Assembly (NCBI GenBank): GCA_013397075.1
Contig: VWZS01007647.1
Location: 62,001-126,000 of the forward strand
Reading direction: 5' to 3'
DNA: 64,000 nucleotides
Source: Rhabdornis inornatus
Lineage: Eukaryota; Chordata; Aves; Passeriformes; Rhabdornithidae
Every line of letters starts with the position of its first letter. Position 1 is the first letter of the stretch. Shown here piece by piece: positions 47,161 to 60,290 of the stretch. The position numbers and the translations under genes are program-made. The notes beneath the pieces are model-generated. The model searched no databases, was not told where the DNA came from, and saw only the letters and a list, made by a program, of their open reading frames with translations.

Positions 47161-50100
47161 ACACACTCTAGTCAGAGGGTTTATGATGCTGTGGCCAATG
47201 CCAGCCAAGTCACAGTGACTCAAGAAGGCACCCTGAGGATGCAGATTGAGCTGAATTCTCCTCTGCTTTATAACTCTTAAATGAGACAGTGCAGAAATCC
47301 TCTCACTCACCTTGGGGACTGCAGGGAGCTGCTCTGCATCAGGGACCCTCGAGGCTCTATCTGCTCTTGCTTGTCTCTAAACTACAACTTTATTAACACA
47401 GGGCTTCTCTTCTGGCTGAGAGCCTATCCACAAGAAACACAGCTCCAATCAGCCATGGGACAGACAGCTCCTGCTCAGCAGCTGACATGTCAGGGGGAAG
47501 TCACAAAGCCACTGGGACCCAGCAGCAGCACTCTGTGGTCAGGGCACAGAGCTGTGGGAAACCCATCTGCCTCTCTCAGACCAAGCAGTAGAAGTGACAT
47601 ATCCCACCACACAAGGAAACCTCTCAACTCCCAGGTGACCTTCTCTTTTGCTCCTGGCTATTTAAAGAGCCTGTGGAAAGTGGAACAACCCCAGCATGGG
47701 GGACTGGGAGTAACCCACCCCCCAAGGCACAGAGACACAGCCAGGATGCTGCAGAGGAGGCTGCAGATGGGAGTTTCCCTGGAGGGGTGAAGCAGTGGGA
47801 TCTGCATCACCCACATCCTGTGCCACAGCCCTCAGCTCCTGCCCTGTGTCCTGCCACATCTGCAGCAGGGGGGGACAGACCCCTGGGGGTTTGCTGGGGA
47901 GCAGACAAGGGGCTCCATCCCATGCCAAACCTACTGCTCTGTTTCACTGCCAGAACAAACCAATGGGTACCACCAGAAGGGAGGAAATTGGGGCAGAGCA
48001 GTGCCTGACACACCTGAAACAGAGAGCAAACAAAAGTGAGCAGGATTTATGGCTGTGACCTTGGGGTTTCCAGCACACCTTGCTCTATACAAGGGGCAGT
48101 TTTCTTTGACAGAGTTGCAACACTGCAATGACCTCCTGCACTCAGTAACAGAGGGAGAGGCACGCTTGTGTGCTTCAAAATAAAAATCAAGCTTTAAATG
48201 AGTAAGAATGATCCATTAAAAAAAAAAAGGTAGATGAAAAGCAGTAACATAAGAACACATTTCCACAGGAATTGCCTGCTCTTAGGTCAGTGTGTTTGCC
48301 CAGCACAGAAACAACATTGCTCACACAACTCACGAGGAAATCTGACCAGCAGTGCAGGCTGCCTGGGTGGGGAGATATTTTTGTCCTATGGTCCAAAAGA
48401 GGAACAAACAATACTGAGTAGGGAGCATGGTTGAAAGGAAAGCTGAAGGAAGGCAGCTCTGGGGCACTGTCAGGAAGATGGGCCAGTTGCTCCACAGGTG
48501 AAAGCAAGACCAGAGGGAGCAGCCTGGAGAGATGGGGAGTGGGAGGCAGGAGCAGGAGCCAGAGATGAAAAGAATGGCAGAGGAGATGAGGCTGAAGATG
48601 AATGGCAGAAGACATGAGATGTGGTGCTACCATGAGGAGTAGGAGGAAAGCTGAGCTGAGATGTGAGCAGAGGCTGCTCAGCCCTGAGTTGTAAATGTCA
48701 GGATGAAGAGCTCGACAAAACGTAGAAGGGAAGTGAGTGGGATGGCAGGGGAGGGAAAGGCATCCCTGCAGGCAGGGAGGACACTGGCACTGCTGGGTGT
48801 TCCAGGGCACCTGCTGTGCACAGAACAGGGTGAGGGCACGTGGAGAGGGGAAGGGAGGTGCCAATGCAGGGTTTCCAGGGCGATGGGAGACATCCTGACA
48901 TCCCTGAGAGGCGCTGGGCCCTGTGATGGTGGGAACAAACAGCCCTTTCAGGGACCTCGCAGTAAACAGGAAGGAGAAGATAAAGCTGCAGCCAGAGAGG
49001 CCACTTAGTTTCAAGGGAGATTTCCTCTGTCCATGAGACACCAGGGCATGCTTGCAGCTAAGCAGCCAGTCCTGAGGGAAGCACAGCCCATGGATGGAGG
49101 GGAGATCCTGCTGGGATCCTGTGCCAGGAGCAGCACACAGAGTGATGTGGAGGAGCGTGTCTGTCTCTCTGTCACACTGGCACTTTCTCCATGCTCAGGT
49201 CCTACTGCCACAACCCTCCCCCATCTCACCCCCCCAGGAGGACTACCCCCCTCAGCATTTTGAGATCAGCTTCACACACCCCAGCCACCAAAGGAGATTT
49301 CCCTGTGGTGGGCTCTTCCAGGGAGCCACCATCCCATTGTGGTGGCAATGCCACTCACACCTTGAGATGGCTTCCTCTGCTNTCAGGATGGGGACAGCAG
49401 CCAGGAAGAGTTGGCTGTACACAAGCAGCAACAAAGCAAAGGAGATGACAGAAGACACAAATTGAAGGTACACCATGGAAGCGTGAGCAGATTGGGGTGC
49501 AAGTGCCCGATCCCAGGAATCCCATCTCCGTTGGGTCACATCTCCACCTGTGTCCCAGTGCATGGAGCCAGGTGAGGTGTGGCAAATGATGCCACGTGGA
49601 AATCACACTGTAAATGCTTTTGAAGAACAGTCAGGCAGGGCCTCTCTTTGAGTTCCCATGCAGGTTTGTTCTGTGAGGCTGGCAGTGAGGGCTGCTGTCA
49701 GCACGTCTGTCCTGGGCTGCACTGCCTCCCTTACCCCGCAGTGTAACCCGAGCTGCTGTGGGCAGCAGAAGTCCTTGTCTGGCTGTGCTGATCTCTCCCC
49801 CGCTGGCAGCAGGCACAGATAGAGCAGGGGAAGTGTTGGTTTTCCAGCATGGATTATTTTCATAAGGATTCCTATCCCTTGTGAGTCACTGGAGGTTTTT
49901 CCGCTGACTGCAAGGAATGAAATCCATATCACTGAGATATTCAAAAAATCTGTGCAGTGGTCAGGAATGCTGCTTTATCAGCTTTTAGGACAACATTTGG
50001 TCATCAGACAACTTTGATTGGAGTGAGGATACAGCTAATTGCAATTTAAAGGCCACATCATCAAGTGAAACACAACCACTTTCTCTGAAAAATCCAAAGT

Positions 50101-52087
50101 ATCCCGAAACAAAGTGCTGATTTGGTATAAGTTCAGCCCTCTGGGGCTTCATTAGATCCTTTTGTCCAGGAGCATTTGAAGCTGTGTTTCAGTGCTGGAT
50201 GGCCAAAATCCCACCCTGGATTCTGGACATGGAGCAGCTTTGCCCTTTCCCAGAGCTCACGGTGGGAGGACATCAGCCACAGCACCGTGGGCAGCACGGT
50301 TTGGGAGGACAGCATCCCTTCCTCCCAGCTTCCCAGATGTCAGCAGTGCAGCATTTCCATCCCACACTGCCAGAGTGGCAGGTCAAGATAGTCTCAAACA
50401 AATAGACACTGTGTCAAAGCAAAGTTCAGGGTTTTACAGACCAGCAGTGTGTGTGCAGCTGGAGAAATTCTCTGGGTGGCTACTGCACAGCTTTAAAATA
50501 GCCAGTCTGGGGGAAAGGGCTGCATTTACCTACAAATACCCATTTTCCTGCAAAGAGAGTGCTTTTTCGGGGCTTTCTTGGAAAGAGTCCTCCAGCCTGC
50601 TCATCTCAACCATCACATGGGAAGGATTTTCAAAACACACTAATGTGCAGCAAGATGGAGACACTAAGTGCTGGTTTAGACATTCTAGAGAAGGTCAAAA
50701 CCCTGTTTAACTTCCATTAATGTCACTCCAGTCCCTTTTGATAGTACTGAATAGCAGAGGGGGAAAAAGAAAGATAAAAACAATCTTAAAAGCCTTTCAA
50801 AAACACCACATTCCTAAAGAAGATGACATTTGCTTTAGAGTGGCTTTAACGGGAAAAAAAGTGTGAAAGAACAAATATTTCTTCACTGATTCCCAAATCA
50901 CAGGCTGGGCCTGGGGACCACTGAGATGTGATTCAGTGCTTGTTGGATACTGATACCACCTGAGTGCCCTGAGCCCTGCTGATGTGGGCAGAAGAGATGG
51001 TCAGTGGGAAGCAGGGTGGCGTGATGGGAGATGTCCCCTGGTCCCCCTGCACTCCAGGAACAGAACAGGGTAAGCAGACAGAAAATTGGGACCTGTATTG
51101 CATAGCAAATCAAAATCTTGGAGACAAAGGCCACAAGATTCTGTCCAGAGGCAAGAGAAGCAGTGGCCACAAGCTCAGAGAGACCACAACTGCTTTCTGC
51201 AATGCACAAATGTCACAGGGTGCTTAAAATACTTGATCAGCTTTGTCCAGCCAGCCCGGCTCTGGCAGTAAACACACTGTTCTGCTTTTTAATGTGTTTC
51301 CCTCAAACGATGCTCTAGCAACCAACTGTGTTCAAAAAAGCCCAGCAGTTGCAGTTCAAGATTTATTTTAACTTTGCAGAAAAACAAAACCTCAGAATCA
51401 AAACAAAAAGAGCCAGAAGGGACTGTGGGAAACTTTTTCCTAGATAAACGTGAAGTTAGATTATTTTGCTCTTTCCACCCTACCGGGCCTGTCGGGATGC
51501 CACCAGGAGAGGATGGAGGATGTGTGGTCTAGTGACTAACAGGGCCAGAGGAGTCTGAGCCCAGACATTACCAACAAGCAGAAGCACCTCAGGCAAATCG
51601 CTAATTGCCTGTGACTTATTCCCATTCATCCGGGGGGCAGCAGCTCCCTCCCGGGAATGCGGTGAGCATTTAATCAATTAGGGCTTGATTGCTGCTTTGA
51701 AATCCTGGCTTCCAAAACATGCGGGGTAATTGCAGAAAGTCCTTTATTACTCCCAGCAGCAGGGACCACGCCGTGTTTGCACACACGGATCAGACCCTCC
51801 CCAAGCCTGGCTGGTCCCTTCTGCCCATCTAAGGTGGTGGATCATGGCTAGGACATTTGGCTGTGCTGCCCATCACTGTCTGGAGCTGGCTCTGAACCCT
51901 CCCAGGTGGAGCAGTGAGAGGTGGATCACAGACAAACTGAGTACAGGCATCCAGAGAACTGTGGCAGTCATTACCCTGATGGGAGAGGACAGCCAGTTTG
52001 TGACTCCATCCCTGAGGGGTGGCACTGGCAGGAAGCTGGGGACACGGCTGGGCTCCTGGGAGCAAGGAAGGGGCTTGCCTTGGAAAT

Positions 52088-52134
52088 AGAGAGAGATGGA
52101 GATGATGGAGATGGAGATGATGGAGATGAAATGG
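52088..52134. repeat. GATGGAGAT minisatellite
   Basis: About five imperfect 9-bp units built from GAT and GGA triplets, giving a DGDDGDGDDGDE-like open frame without coding meaning. Confidence 0.8.
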
Positions 52135-53285
52135 AGCAGGCTGACCAATGGAAATGTCAGTCCCTTTAACTCAAGCCTGTCTCCACTCTGCACACAGTTA
52201 CTGCCAAAACTCATCCGGATGAAGAGCCAGAGCTGCCCTGTGTCCCTGGCAGCACCCATTCCCTCAGCTCCCCACTGGGGGAAGCAGGACCACCCTCAGG
52301 GACCCTGGCTGCTGTCCCAGGCCCCAGAGGAGTGACACCATGTCACCCCTGCACTGTGACAGGAGACAGTGCAGCCAGCACGCAGCCGCGGGGCTGGGAT
52401 GGGGTCGTCTGTCAGCTCTGTGGAAGGAAGCCAAGGGAAATTTTTTAGGCGTCTCAGACGAGAAGGAGGTTAACTTTCTTTACTAGATAAGGCGTTTTCC
52501 ATCTAAATAGGACATTTCAAAATGTCCCATTCCCAAACAAGCCTTTCTAGGCAAGCCTGAGCAAAACAAAGTGTCAGCAGCCATTGGTCTGTGCCCCTCC
52601 TGCCTCTGCTTTGACCCCTCCGGCCTCACTTCTCTCCGGCTTTTTTCAAGGAAGAAAGAAAAAATGTTGAAATTGGAAGGCCGCCAAAAGAACTGAAATG
52701 TCATTTTACAGCAGCCTTGGTGGCCATACTAAACCCTAGTGCAGGGGAGGGTGTGACCCATGGGGACAGCCCCGTGGCACCACGGGGCTTGGTGGCTGCA
52801 GCCACCACTGGGCTCTGCTGGGGACTGAGGGGCACTGGGAGGTGACACCAACTGGGTGACTCTTCTACCCACCCACAGAGCCAGGGGAGTCAGGGGGACT
52901 GGGAGTGCTATGGGGCCACCCTCCTCTTCCATTTGGGGCTGCTCACTCTCAAGGTGTTGGAAGAGACTTGATGGCTGCAGAGTCTCCAGATCCTGTTTCC
53001 CCTCTAGTTTTGTGCCATTTGCTGTTGAAACCAGTAACCTTGGCTGTGGTTTCCCTTCTTCTCTGTGACTGTCACTCACCTCCAAAGCTGGCCCGGGGCA
53101 GTGTCATTTTGGAAAGTGCCCAAGAAGGAGAACCTCTCTATCCACTACAAGATGCCCTATGTGACATTTTGCCATGGCTCATGGTGTCCAGAGGACACAG
53201 CCAGGTTCAGACCCTGTGCTGGTGACACAGACATGCAGCCCCTATGGCTGAAGCTCTCACTGTGATCTGCATCAAATCCAAGAGC

Positions 53286-53326
53286 CAGTGACAGAAGGGG
53301 ACAGAAGGTGACAGAAGGTGACAGAA
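53286..53326. repeat. 10-bp tandem repeat GACAGAAGGK, 4 copies
   Basis: Four consecutive units differing only in the last bases. Short, clean and local. Confidence 0.85.
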
Positions 53327-56300
53327 GTCTCCAGGCCTGACAGCATCCATGCTTCACCACACATGACTGGGGTCAGTGTAAATCCACCTTCCCCAGGAAG
53401 CTGTTGAGCCAGGGAAGGCTGTACCTCCTGAGAGCAGGGATAAAGCCTGGCTCCTTGCAGACAAGGTGAGGAGATGTGGTAGAGCTCCAGTGAAGCCAAC
53501 ACCCTGATGCTGCTGGAGGTTTTATGGCAGTGACAACTCTTAGGCTGACAGGAGGTGCCAGAACTGTGTGTGTGTGCCTCTGAAACACCATAAATGCCAT
53601 TCTCCACCTTTGCTGGGCAAGATGCATGAGCACAACTTCCTCTGCTGCAGTGCTGTGTTTGTGCCAACCCTTGCTCCTGCTGACATTTGGCAAAAATGCC
53701 TTGTGAGACAACCTGGGGACTCAGCCATGGCAGGGTGAGTCCTTGGTTGCTCCATAACCTCAGCTCCCAGCCTGTGCCAGTGCAGGAGCAGGGAGAAGAT
53801 GCTCCAGGTCTCGTGGAGAGCTGCAGCAGCTCTCTGGGAAGAACAGAGCAGGGAAACACCACTGATTCATGTTTCCTAGTGAATGGCATTGCCACACGAC
53901 TGAAGAAAGGGGAAGTGGAACCATGTAAAGGCTGTCTCAATACCTTCTCCCCACCTTTCCTCTTCCCCCACTTGCTCTAGCTCATCCTAGATTCTGTCTG
54001 TTGGGATTCACTCATTTCTCCCCCTTGCCAGGCTGTTTGTCATGGTGGGTATTTTAGGGTGGATTTCACTCCCTGTTAGCTTTAGCAATGATTCCCCAAG
54101 GTTCAGAGGTACCTTCTCCAGCATCACTCTTTACTCCAGCAGCCAAACTAGGATCCCTTCACAGCCAGGATCAGCACCAGGACCTGTCAGAGGGAATCCC
54201 TGCTGTGACCATTTTGTGCCACTCCCTCTCCTTCAAGAGACCCATGTCTTGCCAGATCCCAGTGTCCTGACCTTGGGGTGCTGGGGGATACCTGTGCTGC
54301 ACTGTCCAGGGGAGAGGCACAGCTCCTGTGTGAGTGTGGAGGTATCTGGATTGCCAGGAAAACTGCTGGGGGTTGGAATGAATCCATAGGGGCTCCCGCA
54401 GCACTGTCCCCTCAGAAATCTGCAGAGGCCACCCTGTGCAGTGTCCCACAGCTTTGTGTCCGTGCTTGTGCACTCTGGGATGCTCACCAGGCTGCAGTGA
54501 GACTGAACTGAAACACCTTTAGAAGCCTTTGAAAGGTGTCACCCTACAGCAGAATCACAGTCTGGGGGGTGAGGGAGCCCAAGTCCTGGCTTGTCATCCT
54601 CCTGTGTACAGAGCAGACAACAGAGATTCGAAAAAGTGGTGATGACAAACCCCAAGGCAGTGAACAATGTTATTTTCCATCAGGAAAGGTGCTGCCAGCC
54701 TGCCAGCCAGGGGAGAGGACATTTTCCACCCACAATACCACCCATGGGGCTGCCACCCCGTGCTGCAGGCATCCTCTCCCAGCTGGCACTGAAAGCCACG
54801 TCCTGTCCCCTTGGATAACCCACCTGGGATGGGCCAAGCCCCACTGTGATCCCACCTGGAGATACCGAGGGGAGGAGCCCACTGCCTGGGTGGGAAGAGA
54901 TTGTGTTCCCACAGTACCCAAGTCAGCAGTGTAAAGCCACTCCTCAGGGAGCATTAATAATTTAGGAATAAACGGGAGACTCTATTGTGTTCTGAGCAGG
55001 CTGTTATATTCACTTGTCATGACAAGTCTGAGCCCCTTCCAGCAAGGCACTCACCTGCCTGATGGATGCTTGGCAGTTCTCCTGTCCCCAAAAAGAGGAG
55101 GTACAGCCTGCACAATTGCTTGGGCAGCAGGAGACGCTCGCTTGGGTGCTGAACACCTGTCTCAGATAATGAGATTGTCATAAAACAGGTCTTCAGAGTA
55201 AGGTCTAAACCCCAGGTAGTCATGAACAACAGACACTCATGGTCCAATGAAAGCTTAGAAACACAAACCCTTGAAGAAAGAAGGATTGTCAGTTAATTTG
55301 GAATCTAGCTGCAATCTGAGATTTCTTGAATCCACTGGGACCAATTTGTCCTGTTCAGTTTTCCTCAGTGGTTCCTGGAACTGGTCTGGGATAGCTTCTC
55401 CTAGACAGGCCTGTGTGCCAGCATCCCTGTCCCAGAGTGCACATGTGACTCAATTCTTCAGTTTTGGTTGAGGCACCCAGGAGCAGACACTGTGCTCTAA
55501 GTTCACAGCTGTCACTAACACCAGATGGATTTTCTGTGAAAATTAAGAGCGTGGTGAAAATGTTGATGGTCATCTCGTGTTGCAGGCAAAGGGGTAATGA
55601 CACACAACACAGTTCAGGAGCAAGACCCAAGCTGTGAACACACAGGGATTGAGAGGGAGATATCCTTACCTTCCTGTCAGCTAAACCGAGGGGCTGCAAC
55701 TCCTTTGGGAAGTGTTTAACAAGGAAGGAAAGAGTGACTGAAATCCAACTCAGTCTGCATTCAGCACATTTCGTGAAACCAGCACACTGGGAGATCCCTT
55801 CTGAGAAGCCTTGAGATGGGGTGACCCAAAGCTGGCTGGTTTACAGGAACGTGTCACAGGCTCTCCATCAGCTGGATGGGGGGAACAGCTTAGTCACTGT
55901 GAGGGGAACCATTCACAGGGAGATGAAACCTTCACCTCCTGTTGCAACAGAGGAGTTGTTGTTTCTAACTTGCCCACCACTTATGTCACCACTTGTGCGT
56001 GGCAGGCAGCTCTCCCTCACTTCCCAGCAAGCTCTCGGTGTCACTGAGTCACACCATTGATGTCCCTTCAGGGAGGTGCCCAAAAATTAGTATCTCATGG
56101 GGAAATGTGGAAATACCTTGAGCAGCCACTGCAGTGCAAGGGAGAACAGATTAATGGGGGATGATATGTGGGGAGTGCTGCAGCCTCTTACTCAAACTGC
56201 AGCTCTTCATAAGAAGCAGGAAAATCCTCCAGAGAGGCTCAGTGGTCATGAGGCAAATGCCTTTCATCAGAGGGCAGCTGAAAATTCTCCCAAAATCAAA

Positions 56301-58799
56301 GAAGACTCATGCTGATCCCAGTGGGGTTTTATTCAGGGGTTAGGGGTCTGGGGTTAGGTTTGCAGAGGGGTTAAGGTGTTCCTTCTGTGCAGGAGCTAAG
56401 GGTGGGGCCATCCTGTCAATGTCTTGCTGGCAGCAGCACCCTCATATCCAAACTTTTGAGAGTCAAGGCCTGAGAGTGAAGGGATTGAAGCCATCATTTG
56501 GCTGGTGTGTGACTGAGCCATGGCACAGGGCGGGTCAGGAGAGATGATCTCACTCCCTCCTGCTGGAGCTGTTCCACTTGACATAGATAAATTAAGTATT
56601 GATGCAAGTATTGATTACTGTTGTGCTGCGTATTGGAAAACTTAACCTCATCCTTTCGTGGACGTTTTTCCATCTCACTATAATTAGGTGCCCAGGCAGA
56701 TCCTCTTCCCACTGAGGAGATGAGGGTGGGTTTTACTGTGTCCTGTGCTGGTGGGACAGGACACAGGCAGGAGGAGAAAGCCCCATGGGACAGGGACAGC
56801 ACTGCCAGGACAAGCTGTGGCTGGCAGTGACAGCAGTGCCACCAGCACAGCCCACACCTGAGAGCTGCAGCTGCTGACTTGTGTTCAGGGGCTCTGTCTG
56901 AAGAAAGCAGTGAGTGGCTGGGACTGGGAAGGCCTCAAGGAAGATGTTTTTAAGGAGAAGATGTGGTCTACAGCCACCTTTTGAAAACACCTTAATGCTT
57001 TTACGTTTTGGAAGTTGTTCATAGGCAGGATGCAAAAAAAATAGAGCCAAAGAGTCCTACAAATACTAAGAAGAACAAATCCGTTCTTCCCACTCTGTGG
57101 TTCAATCTATGTCATTTTTAGATTTTGCACCAAAACACAAGGGTAATACAGGTCTTACAGCAGAGAGAGAATTTCAGTAGAAAATGAGTAGTTTCAGTTA
57201 AAGTAACATACAAATACAATGGTTTCATGTCTGTGAGGCAAAGTTAAAAGCAAAAGTGTTTTCAGTAGAAATAGCTGATGGATCTCCTGAGCAGAAGTAG
57301 ATTTTCCAATGAGCCTGCTGTCAAGGTTGTGTTGTGTTGGAGGTGAATCTGCCTGGGCCGCTCCCAAAGCATTACAACATCCTGCCCTGTGCTTCTGACC
57401 TGGGGCCATTGATAATCTCTGGGCTTTTTGGGATAAGTCATGGGGCTGTGTCCCAGAGCTATTCACTGGCATGGGGTGCATTGCTTCAGAAATAGGAAGG
57501 GAAGAATACGTCAGACAAGAACTGTCACATGTTATTCACAAACAGAGAAAACAAAACTGAAATAGGACAGGTTTTTGTAACATCACATAAGCTAAAGCTC
57601 ATCTGTCTGTCAATAAAGTCATCCCTGAGTAATTGCTGGCACCAAGGGAGCCAGACCAAACAATTTACCGTTTATCAGCCTCTCTGTAGGGCGAATATTT
57701 GCACGTGGTAGAGCTTTTTTCTTCCTTTTTTTTTTTTTAACCTTTCCCGAAATCAACTGAGAAGTGCATGATTTCTCACTGAAAACGTCACTGTTTTCTG
57801 CAACTGTGCCAGAATCAATAGATTCCAGCAAGGCCTTTGATGTGGAGATGTATTAGTGAAGCAAACTCACCGCAGTCTGTTTTTAATGCTTTCGGTGTGT
57901 GCGCTCTCACAGGAGAAGAGTGGAGAGAGGGAGATGAAACAAGAACACAAAATGCATTTTACATGACACAGTGTCCCACCCAGAAGCAGAGAAGCACTTA
58001 GAGCTCACAGTTCCTCTCTGGATGGTGCTCCTGTCAACAGCTTAAAGCAACATTGCCTAAAGTGGCATTTATCTTTGGGCTCTCTATCAGACTCCTTTCT
58101 GATTTTGCTACAAGCACTCTCCTCTCTGTTTATGCCATACATGGTTAAAGAGAATCTTTGCTGCTTCTCCACAGGTTACAGCAAGGTCAGGACTGAGCAC
58201 TCTACATCATTTTGTGTCCTGAATATTGGACATTTAATCCCAAAGGCTCTGTCCCACAGGTGGAAATGCACCTACGAGGATACCTTCTCTCCAGTCTGCC
58301 TGTCAGGTTACCCCTGAGCACAAAACCCAGCAGCCACGTGGGATGGGAGGCAGTTTCCTCCTGCTGGAGGTTTAGGTTCAAAGCTTGGTGAGAAGGGATT
58401 TATCCTTGTGCTGACTTATCCCAGGGAGTTCTGAGACACACAAAACAACCAAACTCTGGGGTGACCAGGGTGGTGGTCCCAGCTGTCACCAGCAGCCACA
58501 CAAAGTGCCATTGTCACCTCACAGCCAATGCAGCTCAAATTCTCTGAGCTGCACAGGTTTGTCTGGTTTGCTGGACATTTTGAGAACAATCCTACAGTCC
58601 TTACACATGATTAATATGCAGTGCATTAAAATCAGAAGGCAAATCTCTGCTGCTCTAGGCTCATCACTTGATGAGTGTTGTCTCACCTAAGGTGGCAGAG
58701 GGAGGTGTTGTGATTTAGGTGTTCAATAACTTCTTTGCTCCTGCCCATCAGACAAAAATTAGGGCCTTGGTGAGTACCATCAACCATTTCCTTTCCTGA

Positions 58800-59240
58800 T
58801 ATTTCCTCCAGGTTGCTCCAAGCCCCATCCCACCTGGCCTCAAACATTTCCAGGGATGGGGCATCCACAATTTCTATGGGCAATCTGTTCCACTGCCTCA
58901 CTATCCTCACAGTAAACATTTCTTCCCAATATCTCATCTAACACTACTCTCTTTCAGTTTAAAGCCATTGTTCCTATCACTACAAGCCCTTTTAAACAGC
59001 CCCTCTCCAACACTCTTGTAGCCCCTTTAGGCTCTGCAAAGCTGCAATTAGGGCACCCCAAAGTCTTCCCTTTTCCTGGCTTTACAACCCCAACTCTCTC
59101 AGCCTTTCCTCATAGGAGAGCTCCTCCATCCCTCTGATCATCTTCACGTTCCTCTTCTGGGCTTGCCCTGACAGGTCACTGTCCTTCTTGTGCTCAGGAC
59201 TCCAGAGCTGGATGCAGGTGGGGTCTCCTGAGAGTAGAAG
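58800..59240 (-). mobile_element. CR1 LINE, ORF2 C terminus and 3' UTR
   Basis: The minus strand encodes RQWNRLPIEIVDAPSLEMFE and MIRGMEELSYEERLRELGL, both typical of the CR1 ORF2 C-terminal region in different frames, so the copy is frameshifted. The recognisable CR1 part begins near 58800; the 110 bp before it are unassigned. Confidence 0.88.
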
Positions 59241-60151
59241 TACAGAAATTAGAGTTATGATCCTCCAGCTGAGGAGACAGAGGAATAACATATGTTGAAA
59301 ATGACTTGAAGAAAGAAATTAAGAGAAAAGCAAAACACCATGCATGGTCAAAAGCCTGCTTGTTCCTCAGCTCTTAGCTTCTCCACCTCCTTGAGGGACC
59401 ATGAGGGCTTGATTGATTCCTCCAGCTGCAGGTGAGGAGGTGACCAAGGAAAATTGTAAATACCCCTGGCCCCTGACTGGTGAGCAGTCGTGGTTTGTAC
59501 CTCATGAAGTTCAGGAGTCTGACGAACAGAGGCTCCTTTGCTGTTTATGGCACACAAACATCTGTTTGAGAAAAGAAACATGTCTGCATGAGTCTGTCAT
59601 AAAAGTCATACCTAAATTTTTGGGAATTTCTGGTGGTAGAATCTCTTCTATCTGAGCCAGGCTGAGTGCAAACTCACACCCCTCTCTTCCATACAGATGC
59701 CCACAAATCTGATAGAGAAGGCAAAATTAACACCAGTGTAACTAAATAAACTTCAATTAAGCCACTTCTTATTCTCACGTGTACACCCAGGAGGAAAAAT
59801 CAAGAACTGTACTATCTATTTTATCACGTCATGGTTTTGTAACAGTGGAGAAGATTAATACTCAGTAAAGCAGGGAGAAAGGCTGTGAACAATTTAATGG
59901 ATAAATGGTTACATTCTGGAGTGGTTATAGTGGTGTAAGTAAGAGAGGCAGCGTTACCATTGGTGACACATCTCCAGTGCTGATCTGACACACGTTTTGC
60001 ATTCAGTCCAAGGCAAGAATAGGCAAAAAGTGGCTGGAGCCATTGGCCAAACAGCAAATGAGCTCAGACATCCCTGCTCCATGCCCAGTTGCAGAGGATA
60101 ACATTTCCAACAACTCCAGTTATTCACCCCTGTGCAGTAGGCTCCAAAGTA

Positions 60152-60290
60152 GAATAGAATCACAGAATCATTAAGGTTGGAAAAGATCTCTGAGATCATC
60201 CAGTCCAACCTCTGATCAATCACCACCTTGTCAACCAAACCATAGCACTAAGTGCCACATCAGTCATTTCTTGAACACTTCCAGGGATAA
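60152..60290 (-). mobile_element. CR1 LINE 3'-end fragment
   Basis: Plus strand AGAATCACAGAATCATTAAG, then GGTTGGAAAAGATCTCTGAG and ATCATCCAGTCCAACC is the reverse complement of a common CR1 subfamily tail. It ends near TTGAACACTTCCAGGGAT. Confidence 0.85.

Larger units (their letters stand above)
47161..58799. other. Upstream noncoding sequence, GC-richer, with long but unconvincing frames
   Basis: The longest frames are 284 codons on minus (48187-49041) and 222 codons on minus (53272-53940). Both are low-complexity (Ser/Leu/Pro/His-rich), have no domain that I recognise, and show no splice or promoter context. One N at 49382 marks an assembly uncertainty. No transposon body was recognised. 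Confidence 0.45.

Noticed and set aside
52088..52134. Acidic repeat protein
   Set aside because: The Asp/Gly run is only the translation of the GATGGAGAT minisatellite.
53272..53940. 222-codon minus frame
   Set aside because: Ser/Cys/His-rich without family features. It spans a 10-bp tandem repeat and overlaps frames on the other strand.
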